Notes: generated by a model from the sequence alone, not told the origin. 12,349 nucleotides of DNA from Cyclobacteriaceae bacterium (GCA_013140395.1 JABFSY010000039.1:1-12349), one strand, 5' to 3'. Positions 1 to 6,608 are shown, counted from the first letter of the stretch. Numbers and translations are program-made.

Positions 1-47
1 TTCCAAGGCTGCCTCCACTGAAATGGACAGTGGAGGCAGCCTTGGAA
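1..47. repeat. perfect 19-bp inverted repeat at the window edge
   Basis: Bases 1-19 are the exact reverse complement of bases 29-47, separated by a 9-base spacer. The right arm is native coding sequence of the 6-phosphogluconate dehydrogenase (VEAALE). The left arm translates to residues that do not fit the family. A foldback or chimeric artefact at a contig end explains this better than a biological hairpin inside a conserved coding region. Confidence 0.85.
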
Positions 48-182
48 ATGGGCGTTCCCACTCCTGTGATCACCATGTCGTTGTTGATGAGGTATCGATC
101 GCAAGTCGAAGATACTTTTTCCGGCAAAGTGGTCGCTGCTTTGCGAAATGAGTTTGGTGGGCATGCCGTGGAGAAGAAATGA
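1..182 (+). CDS. gnd: 6-phosphogluconate dehydrogenase, decarboxylating, C-terminal fragment
   Basis: This is the last ~54 codons of a gene that enters from the left edge, read in the frame that ends at TGA 180-182. The protein family oxidatively decarboxylates 6-phosphogluconate to ribulose 5-phosphate in the cytosolic pentose phosphate pathway. The visible peptide starts KWTVEAALEMGVPTPVI and ends LRNEFGGHAVEKK. The KWT-x-EAAL stretch and the EDxF..K...ALRNEFGGHAV tail are typical of the shorter (~300 aa) 6PGDH subfamily rather than the long GndA type. The residues before KWT (PRLPPL) do not fit the family, where a glycine-rich G-x-G normally precedes KWT. They come from bases 1-19, which are a perfect inverted copy of 29-47, so native coding probably begins near base 20. 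The gene converges on the lipid kinase gene, with 25 bases between the stop codons. Confidence 0.85.
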   Translation, partial: PRLPPLKWTVEAALEMGVPTPVITMSLLMRYRSQVEDTFSGKVVAALRNEFGGHAVEKK

Positions 183-207
183 GCAAATTGCCAGAACGAG
201 AAAGTTC

Positions 208-1119
208 TTATACTGAATTCTCTCTTGAATTTTTTTCAAGAACCAATACCCGCAAAGAACCTGGTTGAATTTTTACATCTAGCGTTGACGCTGGGCTTTG
301 AGTTTCACCGTCAATATGGAAAGCCATCGGCTTGGAGAAAGAAAGTTGAATGTGTTTTGCTTTTACAATCTCTACATGCTGTGATTTATTTAATTGCCCA
401 GTAAACATGTTGTAACCAAATCCGATGGATTGCAGAATGGGCACTTTTCTCACGAAACAAACATCCAACCACTCATCGCAGACGGATGCTTGAGGAGCCA
501 CTTTTGCGTTGTTGCCAAATTGCGATGAGTTGGCGAGCGCTACAATGAATGATTTTTTACTTACTTTTTTATCGTCCAACCTAGCCTCGAAATCAAATTC
601 ATGGAAACTGAAAAATTCTTTGATTACCAGTTTGGAGTATCCGAAAAATCCACGCATTCCATTTTTGCCAAATAGACTCGCTACATGACCATCGAAGCCG
701 ACTCCTGAAACATTAACCGACAGCATTCCATTGACTAAAAAGGTGTCCATGTCGATAATTTCCTGCGAGTCGATTAGCTCTAGCGAACGCTTGAAATCCA
801 TGGGTAGTTGCAGGTGTCTGGCCAATCCATTGCCCGACCCATTTGGCAAAATGCCCATCGGAGTCTTCGTACCCACAAGCCCCTGCGCCACTTCGTTCAC
901 GGTGCCATCGCCACCTACCGCGAACACTGCGGTAAACTCATTGTTCTGTGAAGCATTTCGTGCCAACTCAATGGCGTGTCCGCGAGCCTGGGTAAACTCT
1001 ATTGAACACTCCATTTTCTTTGACGCACAGAAATCGATGATACGGCCTTCAATAGATGGTCGGTAAACACCACCGGAAAACCTATTGATAATGAACAATA
1101 CCTTCTTATTTTCGCTCAT
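208..1119 (-). CDS. diacylglycerol kinase family lipid kinase (YegS/DgkB/LCB5-like)
   Basis: A 303-aa protein with the DAGK catalytic fold, which transfers phosphate from a nucleoside triphosphate to a lipid hydroxyl (diacylglycerol, sphingoid base or similar) on the cytoplasmic face of the membrane. The nucleotide-binding signature GGDGTVNEV is at residues 69-77. The second glycine-rich loop, PNGSGNGLAR, is at 92-101. Further family motifs are GVGFDGHVA (139-147), the NSSQFGNNAKVAP segment (197-209) and HIDGE near 268-272, which supplies a conserved acidic residue. Length is normal and there is no signal peptide. The ATG at 1117-1119 begins just before the first beta strand (KKVLFIIN), so the start is well placed. 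The true substrate cannot be told from sequence, and Bacteroidota members could act on sphingolipid bases. A TAnnTTTG element lies only 7 bases upstream of the start, which would give a very short or absent leader. Confidence 0.88.
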   Translation of the reverse strand: MSENKKVLFIINRFSGGVYRPSIEGRIIDFCASKKMECSIEFTQARGHAIELARNASQNNEFTAVFAVGGDGTVNEVAQGLVGTKTPMGILPNGSGNGLARHLQLPMDFKRSLELIDSQEIIDMDTFLVNGMLSVNVSGVGFDGHVASLFGKNGMRGFFGYSKLVIKEFFSFHEFDFEARLDDKKVSKKSFIVALANSSQFGNNAKVAPQASVCDEWLDVCFVRKVPILQSIGFGYNMFTGQLNKSQHVEIVKAKHIQLSFSKPMAFHIDGETQSPASTLDVKIQPGSLRVLVLEKNSRENSV

Positions 1120-1126
1120 GAGAGGT

Positions 1127-1134
1127 CAAAGATA
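1127..1134 (-). promoter_or_regulatory. candidate -7 element (TATCTTTG) for the lipid kinase gene
   Basis: Read on the minus strand, this matches the Bacteroidota TAnnTTTG -7 consensus exactly. It ends 7 bases before the ATG at 1119, so transcription would start at or next to the start codon. No clear TTG -33 element is visible at the usual 17-23 base spacing. Confidence 0.4.
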
Positions 1135-1184
1135 ATTAATGCGATCGATCTCGATTATGGTGGGATATTAAATTGATATGATCA

Positions 1185-1544
1185 ATGAACGAATTCAAAC
1201 CCAGAAAAATCAAGTTTAAAGCTTGGGACAGCGAACATCGCTTGTTGATGCGCTTGAATAGTATCGAGTGCAGTAAGGGAGAATTGGTGAAAAAGGATCA
1301 TATCCTACTTCAATTCACCGGTCTCCTTGATAAAGATGGAGAGGAGATTTATGATCAAGATATCTTGACGATTTCCTTGGAACGATACATCGTTTTTTGG
1401 AATGAAAACCAGAATGGCTGGTATTATTCCGCCTTAAAAAGCACGCATTCTTTTTCCCCTTTTCTTGAAAAACAGGCCTCTACAATGAAACGTTTTTGCA
1501 ACAATTTTGAATTAGCTGAGCGACCTGAAGAAAGGAAACGCTAG
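1185..1544 (+). CDS. YopX-domain protein, function unknown
   Basis: A 119-aa soluble protein resembling the YopX family, small proteins of unknown function best known from phages and prophages. The family opening K-I-K-F-K-A-W-D is at residues 8-15 and the hallmark LLQFTGLLDKDGEEIYDQDI is at 41-60. A short beta-rich segment with aromatic residues follows (YIVFWNENQNGWYY, 68-81). The usual G-N-x-x-E-N-P tail is degenerate here (RFCNNFELAERPEERK). There is no signal peptide or membrane segment. ATG 1185 is the natural start because the domain begins within a few residues. No integrase, capsid or other phage gene is nearby, so this is a lone domestic copy or a relic. Its TAG (1542-1544) directly abuts the convergent stop of the acyl carrier protein gene. 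Confidence 0.72.
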   Translation: MNEFKPRKIKFKAWDSEHRLLMRLNSIECSKGELVKKDHILLQFTGLLDKDGEEIYDQDILTISLERYIVFWNENQNGWYYSALKSTHSFSPFLEKQASTMKRFCNNFELAERPEERKR

Positions 1545-1784
1545 CTATTTGGCTAATTTTGATTCAATGTAAATAACGGCTTGCCCAATGGTTTGCATGC
1601 TTTCAGCATCGGAATCGGGGATCTTGATATCAAAGGTTTGCTCAAATTCCATTACTAATTCCGCATAGTCAAGGGAGTCAATACCTAGGTCCTTCACAAA
1701 ACTTGCATCGGTAGTAATCTGAGAACTGGGTACGCCTAATTTTTCGGTGAGAATGGAGGTTACTTTCTTTTCAACGTCTTGCAT
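1545..1784 (-). CDS. acyl carrier protein
   Basis: A 79-aa cytosolic four-helix carrier whose serine is modified with 4'-phosphopantetheine to hold growing acyl chains as thioesters. The GIDSLD motif at residues 34-39 carries the attachment serine, Ser37. The acidic helix II (DYAELVMEFEQTF) that docks partner enzymes follows it. Length and charge are normal. The gene stands alone: no fabF, fabD or rnc flanks it, unlike the usual housekeeping acpP locus. The residue after SLD is Tyr, not the Thr common in the main fatty-acid ACP. It may therefore be a second, specialised ACP, though it could be the only one. ATG 1784 lies 19 bases downstream of a good -7 element. Confidence 0.93.
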   Translation of the reverse strand: MQDVEKKVTSILTEKLGVPSSQITTDASFVKDLGIDSLDYAELVMEFEQTFDIKIPDSDAESMQTIGQAVIYIESKLAK

Positions 1785-1803
1785 GTACTTCAGTTAGAAG
1801 CAC

Positions 1804-1811
1804 CAAAGCTA
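1804..1811 (-). promoter_or_regulatory. candidate -7 element (TAGCTTTG) for the acyl carrier protein gene
   Basis: An exact TAnnTTTG match on the minus strand, 19 bases before the ATG at 1784. A TTG lies 16 bases further upstream, slightly short of the usual -33 spacing. It sits in the 62-base gap after the histidine kinase stop, so the ACP gene probably has its own promoter. Confidence 0.5.
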
Positions 1812-1846
1812 AAAAAATCTTTTGATTCAAGTAGTTTTAAAACCCC

Positions 1847-3196
1847 TCAAAATCTAAGCAAAAACTCTGTTCCTTCCCCCAAAACCGACTTCACAGCAAT
1901 GTTGCCTTCGTGCTGCCGCATGATTTGCTTGGAGAGACTTAAGCCTATGCCAGAGCCGGTCTTTTTCGTAGAGAAAAAAGGGATGAAAATCTTTTCCAGC
2001 GCTTCGGGTTCAATACCCGTTCCGTTGTCTTTTACGGAAACAATTACCCCTCCGTTTTCATTGACATAGCTAGACAGCATTATTTTCTTATCCAGCTTTT
2101 CGCCAAAAGCCTGAATGGCATTTTTAATTAGGTTAATAAGAACCTGCTCAATTAACGTTTTATCAGCTTGAATGCAGAGGGTGTCTGGCTCTACGGCAAC
2201 TGAAATTATAATATTGTTATCGGCAAGTTCTTTCTTGTGCAGCATCGCGAGTTCATCCAGTAGCGGACGGATGCAAACTTCGGCCAATTTTGGTTTGGGG
2301 ATATGGGTAAGGCTCCTAAATTCTTTTACAAACTTAATGAGCCCTTCACTGCGTCTGCTGATTGTCTGGATAGAAAGATGCATATCTTCTGCTTCCTCTT
2401 TTTCCATGTTCAGCTCGTTCGCTAAAAGTTTTCGGTGCAATTCTTCTTCTACCACGCCAGCCAATGAGGAAATGGGTGTTACAGAATTCATAATCTCATG
2501 CGTCAGTACCCGCACCAGATTTTGCCAAGCCTCCATTTCTTTTTCCTCCAATTCGCTTTGGATATTACTCATGGAGATCAACTTCACTTCTTCTCCGCGC
2601 AGGGTGAGTTCAATGGCATAAATGGACAACTGAATAGTTTCATCCCCATTCTTAACGCGTACCAGCTCGCGGCCGCCCGTTTTTAGTTTTAGAAAAGCTT
2701 CCACCATATCTTCGCTTACGTCTCTCAGATCGTGGAGTCGGTCTGCCTTGTCTATTCGTAGAAGTCGCTTGGCTGCGTTGTTGATGATCTGGATTGTTTC
2801 ATCACGCTTGAACGTAAGAATTCCAATCCCCACATGTTGGACAATATTTTTAAAGAATTGGTATTCGGAATCTTTTTCCTTTCGGGACTGGCGCAATTTT
2901 CCAAGCGCTTCATTCATTTCCCGATGCAACTTTTGTACCGTTGGGTCCGGGCTTTCAGTTTTAAAAGACGAAGAGAGGTCGTCAAATTTGATGGCATCTA
3001 AAAAAGAATTGACATCTTGTGTAGGGCGTTCTACTACCTTGACTAGTTGAGAGACCTGAAACCCAATGGCTGCCAGTAGCGCAAGCGCCAAAAAAATGCT
3101 CGTGTCTTTTCCATCGAGTATAACCGTAAAGGCGAAGATGGTGAAAACCAAGATGGCAACACGGGTGACTAATGGCGAGCGCCAGTTAAATTCCAT
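1847..3196 (-). CDS. membrane sensor histidine kinase of an NtrC-type system
   Basis: A 449-aa kinase that autophosphorylates on histidine and passes the phosphate to its partner regulator. Two hydrophobic helices (residues ~11-27 and ~33-49) form a hairpin with only about five residues between them, so there is no periplasmic sensor domain. A HAMP-like linker follows, then a PAS-like domain (~112-215), probably the sensing module. The H box is LTHEIMNSVTP with His233. The N box is INLIKNAIQA (354-363). The G1 box is DNGTGI (390-395), the F box FIPFFSTKK (404-412), and the G2 box GSGIGLSLS (414-422). It resembles NtrY/AtoS-type kinases. The ATG (3194-3196) lies inside the end of the response regulator gene, an 11-base overlap that indicates translational coupling. 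The signal is unknown. Confidence 0.93.
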   Translation of the reverse strand: MEFNWRSPLVTRVAILVFTIFAFTVILDGKDTSIFLALALLAAIGFQVSQLVKVVERPTQDVNSFLDAIKFDDLSSSFKTESPDPTVQKLHREMNEALGKLRQSRKEKDSEYQFFKNIVQHVGIGILTFKRDETIQIINNAAKRLLRIDKADRLHDLRDVSEDMVEAFLKLKTGGRELVRVKNGDETIQLSIYAIELTLRGEEVKLISMSNIQSELEEKEMEAWQNLVRVLTHEIMNSVTPISSLAGVVEEELHRKLLANELNMEKEEAEDMHLSIQTISRRSEGLIKFVKEFRSLTHIPKPKLAEVCIRPLLDELAMLHKKELADNNIIISVAVEPDTLCIQADKTLIEQVLINLIKNAIQAFGEKLDKKIMLSSYVNENGGVIVSVKDNGTGIEPEALEKIFIPFFSTKKTGSGIGLSLSKQIMRQHEGNIAVKSVLGEGTEFLLRF

Positions 3197-4553
3197 ATTT
3201 CTCCATCCTTCGGTAGAGCGATGCGCGAGTGAGACCTAGTTCATCGGCCGCCTTGGAAATATTTCCGTTGTGGAGCTGTATGGCTTTGATGACGGCTGAT
3301 TTTTCCACCTCGTCCAGATTTAAGGTGTCACTTGCCTGTGCTTCGTTTCCTTTTCGACTAAAAAGGAAATCACTTTCCTGCAGCGTGGGAGAGTCGGCCA
3401 TGATCAACGCCCGCTCGATGGCGTGCTGTAATTCGCGTACGTTCCCCGGCCAGGCATATTTTTTTAATTTATTGAGGGCTTCTGGGGAAATTGTCAGTAC
3501 GTCCTTTCTGTATTTCTTCGAATAATAATTCAAAAAGTGATTGGCCAACATAGGGATATCATCAATTCGCTCGCACAAGGGAGGAATGGTCAGTTCTACT
3601 GTATTGATGCGATAGAGTAAATCCTGGCGAAACTTTCCTTCTTTCACCATTTGGTGCAGGGGCATATTGGTCGCACATATCAAGCGAATGTCAACATCAA
3701 TGTGTTGATTAGAGCCTACGCGAGTCACTTGTCGGGATTGCAAAGCGCTTAATAATTTGCTTTGCAGACTCATGCTTAAGTTTCCAATCTCATCCAGAAA
3801 CAGTGTGCCACCATTTGCCAATTCAAAACGACCGGGTCGATCTTCGCGCGCATCGGTGAACGATCCTTTCTTATGACCGAACAACTCACTTTCAAAAAGG
3901 GTTTCGGTAACGGCACCCATATCAACGGCCACAAAAGATTGATCTTTGCGCAGCGATTTTTGATGGATTGCGCGAGCGACCAGCTCTTTTCCCGTTCCAT
4001 TTTCACCAAGTATTAAAATGTTGGCGTCTGTTTTGGCTACTTTATCAATCAGCGAAAAGACGTCTTTGATGGCGGTGCTATTGCCAATAATATCTCGAAA
4101 GGGCTGACTGATTTGCTCTTCCAGCATTTCTTTGGCTTTCCGAAGTTTATCCACTTCATTGTACGATTTTTTCAGCTTGATAGCAGTTGATATAGTAGCG
4201 ATCAATTTCTCGTTCTGCCACGGTTTGAGCACAAAATCGGTAGCGCCCTCCTTCAACGCGCGCACTGCCATTTCTACATCTCCAAAAGCGGTGATCATAA
4301 TGACTACAGCTTCCGGCTCTCTTTCCTTGATTACTTTTAGCCACTCAAAACCTTCTTTGCCACTTGTGGTGTCTTTGCTGAAGTTCATGTCAAGCAAAAT
4401 CACATCGTAGGTATCGTTGTTGAGGAGGAACGGAATTTTGTTGGGATTCTTTTCAATGATGACCTGATGATTCGATTTCTTCAATAGCATTTTGGCCGCT
4501 AAAAGGACGTCTTCATCGTCATCAATCATCAATATTTTGCCGGCTTCGTTCAC
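3186..4553 (-). CDS. sigma-54-dependent response regulator, NtrC family
   Basis: A 455-aa cytosolic transcription activator. The receiver domain (~5-125) has the acidic pocket D11-D13, phospho-acceptor Asp55 (ILLDMNF), Thr88 and Lys110. The AAA+ domain (~152-385) has Walker A GENGTGKE (183-190), the sigma-54 contact loop GSFTDA (230-235), Walker B GTLFLDEIGN (249-258) and WPGNVREL (368-375). The C-terminal Fis-type helix-turn-helix spans ~417-455 (GNISKAADELGLTRASLYRR). The loop differs from the classic GAFTGA but keeps the key Phe-Thr. The start is GTG at 4551-4553. An in-frame TAA at 4560-4562 leaves no earlier start, and the next ATG would cut into the first receiver strand. It is the first gene of the operon with the histidine kinase. 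Target genes beyond possible self-regulation are unknown. Confidence 0.93.
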   Translation of the reverse strand: MNEAGKILMIDDDEDVLLAAKMLLKKSNHQVIIEKNPNKIPFLLNNDTYDVILLDMNFSKDTTSGKEGFEWLKVIKEREPEAVVIMITAFGDVEMAVRALKEGATDFVLKPWQNEKLIATISTAIKLKKSYNEVDKLRKAKEMLEEQISQPFRDIIGNSTAIKDVFSLIDKVAKTDANILILGENGTGKELVARAIHQKSLRKDQSFVAVDMGAVTETLFESELFGHKKGSFTDAREDRPGRFELANGGTLFLDEIGNLSMSLQSKLLSALQSRQVTRVGSNQHIDVDIRLICATNMPLHQMVKEGKFRQDLLYRINTVELTIPPLCERIDDIPMLANHFLNYYSKKYRKDVLTISPEALNKLKKYAWPGNVRELQHAIERALIMADSPTLQESDFLFSRKGNEAQASDTLNLDEVEKSAVIKAIQLHNGNISKAADELGLTRASLYRRMEKYGI

Positions 4554-4569
4554 AGTAGGTTAGGTTTAG

Positions 4570-4577
4570 TACCTTTG
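4570..4577 (+). promoter_or_regulatory. candidate -7 element (TACCTTTG), rightward
   Basis: An exact TAnnTTTG match on the plus strand in the divergent intergenic region. It would drive transcription toward the Omp85-like gene with a leader of about 200 bases and would overlap the predicted start of the leftward operon. A second, imperfect match (TATCTTTA, 4741-4748) lies closer to the gene, about 33 bases before ATC 4781. Neither has a clear -33 element. Confidence 0.25.
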
Positions 4578-4580
4578 AAT

Positions 4581-4597
4581 AGGAAAAATTGTGCCAA
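4581..4597 (-). promoter_or_regulatory. candidate sigma-54 (-24/-12) promoter of the response regulator/kinase operon
   Basis: On the minus strand the sequence reads TTGGCAC-AATTT-TTCC. The -24 half TTGGCAC matches the sigma-54 consensus completely. The -12 half has CC where GC is expected, with the correct spacing of ten bases after GG. Transcription would start near 4571, giving an 18-base leader before the GTG at 4553. The product of the operon is itself a sigma-54 activator. Confidence 0.42.
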
Positions 4598-4657
4598 TGC
4601 AAGAAGTGTCCGAAAATGCGGTTTTACTGGTACACTTTGTTCCTTGGCGTACAAAGA

Positions 4658-4673
4658 TGTTCAAAAATGAACA
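4658..4673. promoter_or_regulatory. palindrome TGTTCA-AAAA-TGAACA, possible enhancer site
   Basis: A perfect inverted repeat with 6-base arms and a 4-base centre, in the divergent region between the NtrC-type operon and the Omp85-like gene. Its centre is about 95 bases upstream of the predicted sigma-54 start, the usual range for an NtrC-family activator site. Fis-type DNA-binding domains recognise dyads of this kind. The assignment is an inference. Confidence 0.35.
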
Positions 4674-4786
4674 CATCAAAAAACTGAAGTAGATTTGAAT
4701 TCTGGATTTTCGGTGTTTTTATCGTTGCTACTATTAGAATTATCTTTACTTCGGAGTGAGTGCCACTTCCGTAACAAACTATCCTT

Positions 4787-6565
4787 CTGAACTCAAAACT
4801 AATTTGTTGCCTGTTTTTATTAGGCCTTTTTTCGCAACCGCTTTTTGCGCAGGGCAGGAGGGACTCATCCCGACAAATTTCAGCAACACGCAAAGCGTTG
4901 AAGAAAGGACTCGCTCTCATATCCACTTCACCGAATGATACCATCAAAAACGAGTTGAGTAGTTCAAACTTTGACAGTTACGCAAATAGAATCGTCCGAA
5001 AGATAGATATAGATTTTATCGGCTTGGATCGCTCGGTTTACGACACCACCAAGCGCGTGAATATGACCGTCAGCAGGATAGCGAATTCACTGCATACTCA
5101 AACCAAAGAAAATGTTATTCGCAAGCACTTGTTTGTCTACAAAAACAAACCACTCAATCCGTTCTTGTTGGCGGATAATGAACGCTTTTTGCGAAGCTTA
5201 GATTTTATTTTAGATGCGCGAATGGTCGTATCACCAATAGAAGGAACCGACTCGGTGGACATCATGGTCGTCACCCGCGATGTGTTCAGTTTAGGGGGCA
5301 GTTTGGGTGGGTCACCAACAGCACCTGAGTTTTCTTTGTACGATGCCAACTTAGCCGGAGGCGGACAACGATTTCAATTCTCCGGTAAACTTGACCCTGG
5401 ACGTGACCCTCGGTTTGGGTATTCCTTGCAATATCAGAAGAGTAGCTTATTCGGTAGTCTTGCCAATTTGGAGGTAGCCTATACGGAACTAAACAACGGG
5501 GTTAGTTTGGGATCTGAAAATGAGTATGCGTATTTCGTCAGGCTAAACAGGCCGTTGGTGTCGCCTTATTCTCGTCTAGCAGGTGGTTTAGAAGTCAGCA
5601 ACAATTGGTCGCGCAATGTTTTCAGTCGACCTGATTCTACTTTTTTAAATTATAAATACCAGTTGGTTGATACATGGGCTGGTTACAACCTAGGCGTCAA
5701 GAGCCAGTTTGCAAATCGCAATCGCTATTTTTTGGCTGTTCGCTATTTCGACAACTTTTTTTCTCAGCGGCCCGCACAAGAAGTAATTCGTGAACAGGTT
5801 CGCTATGCAAGCAGTAGTGGTCTAATGGCAGAGCTTACTTTCTATCGAAAAAACTATTTCAAGACAAGGTATGTAGTTGGTTTTGGTCGTACGGAAGATA
5901 TTCCCATTGGTGTTAGTGTGTCCGTTGCCATGGGGTATCTCACGCTGCTTGGCAAAGAGCGACCCTACGGTGGTGTTAAGATCGACTACCTTCGGGCAAG
6001 CAAGCGTGGTGATTTTTACGAAATCAAATTGGAATCCGGTGGGTTTGTACAAGAGAAAAGCGAGGATGTGTTGGTAAAGGCCGCAGCCTCTTTCTATACG
6101 CGTGCTCGTAATACAGGTAAATCTAAACTTCGAACATTTGTAGGCGGTGGGTATACCGCTTTGTTCAACAAAACGACCAGCCAGTTTCTCTCCGTTAACA
6201 ATCGACAGGTTTTTGGTTTTGTTGGCGACAGTATTTTAGGTACACGTCAAGTGTTTGCAAAAATTGAAACTACGCTCTACACGCCTTTTTCTTTGGCAGG
6301 GTTTCGCTTTGCGCCTTTCATTGGCATAGACGGTGTGCAAACGAATTGTTTGGTTTGTAAAGAACAAGTACCAGTGATTGTTGGCCTAAATGGCGGTGTG
6401 CGTACAAGAAACGAAAATTTGATTTTTGGGACGATGGAATTACGATTCACATTTATTCCAGATGACGGAAGGGGCAAAAATCAGTTTGGATTTAGCTTTC
6501 GGCAAAATCTTCAAGTTAGAAATGCGACTAACTTTATTGTCGCTCCGTCTCAAGTTGTTAACTAG
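4787..6565 (+). CDS. Omp85/TamA-like outer-membrane protein with POTRA-like domain
   Basis: About 592 aa if read from CTG 4787, or 594 from ATC 4781. The in-frame N-terminus is a clear signal peptide, NSKLICCLFLLGLFSQPLFA followed by QG, but no ATG, GTG or TTG lies between the in-frame TAA at 4772-4774 and TTG 4898. Starting at 4898 would delete the signal peptide. After the signal comes a POTRA-like alpha/beta region (~residues 68-165, beginning RIVRKIDIDFIGL), then beta-rich, glycine- and aromatic-rich sequence to the end, consistent with a transmembrane barrel. The C-terminus (FGFSFRQNLQVRNATNFIVAP) resembles the last strand of Bacteroidota Omp85-like proteins. The likely role is insertion or translocation of proteins or lipids at the outer membrane, with substrate unknown. 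It is monocistronic and divergent from the NtrC-type operon. Confidence 0.72.
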   Translation: MNSKLICCLFLLGLFSQPLFAQGRRDSSRQISATRKALKKGLALISTSPNDTIKNELSSSNFDSYANRIVRKIDIDFIGLDRSVYDTTKRVNMTVSRIANSLHTQTKENVIRKHLFVYKNKPLNPFLLADNERFLRSLDFILDARMVVSPIEGTDSVDIMVVTRDVFSLGGSLGGSPTAPEFSLYDANLAGGGQRFQFSGKLDPGRDPRFGYSLQYQKSSLFGSLANLEVAYTELNNGVSLGSENEYAYFVRLNRPLVSPYSRLAGGLEVSNNWSRNVFSRPDSTFLNYKYQLVDTWAGYNLGVKSQFANRNRYFLAVRYFDNFFSQRPAQEVIREQVRYASSSGLMAELTFYRKNYFKTRYVVGFGRTEDIPIGVSVSVAMGYLTLLGKERPYGGVKIDYLRASKRGDFYEIKLESGGFVQEKSEDVLVKAAASFYTRARNTGKSKLRTFVGGGYTALFNKTTSQFLSVNNRQVFGFVGDSILGTRQVFAKIETTLYTPFSLAGFRFAPFIGIDGVQTNCLVCKEQVPVIVGLNGGVRTRNENLIFGTMELRFTFIPDDGRGKNQFGFSFRQNLQVRNATNFIVAPSQVVN

Positions 6566-6608
6566 GTTAAGCGCCAATTCAAAAAATTCAAGAACAGGAA
6601 CCTTTTTT
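6564..6608 (+). terminator. weak candidate terminator after the Omp85-like gene
   Basis: AGGTT at 6564-6568 can pair with AACCT at 6599-6603, followed by a run of T to 6608. The stem is only five pairs and the loop is about 30 bases, so the T run is the main support. Confidence 0.2.

Noticed and set aside
193..208. AGAAC-GAGAAA-GTTCT hairpin between the convergent dehydrogenase and lipid kinase genes
   Set aside because: Five-base arms with no adjoining T run; likely chance, at best a weak terminator.
731..1066. Plus-strand open frame of 111 codons
   Set aside because: It lies antisense to the conserved catalytic region of the lipid kinase and has no recognisable domain or start signal.
1185..1784. 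Possible prophage remnant around the YopX-like gene
   Set aside because: No integrase, tRNA attachment site, direct repeats or other phage genes occur nearby; flanking genes are ordinary chromosomal ones.
2172..2621. Plus-strand serine-rich open frame of 149 codons inside the histidine kinase
   Set aside because: Low-complexity antisense shadow of the kinase core; the minus-strand frame has all catalytic boxes.
4756..4938. Plus-strand 60-codon frame starting GTG after a GGAG, with a hydrophobic stretch
   Set aside because: The hydrophobic residues are an out-of-frame reading of the signal-peptide DNA. The true signal peptide is in the frame of the barrel. Kept in mind only as the start that an indel error would bring into frame.
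4624..4947. Minus-strand open frame of 107 codons across the divergent intergenic region
   Set aside because: It overlaps the in-frame signal peptide of the Omp85-like gene on the other strand and the promoter region, and has no family resemblance.
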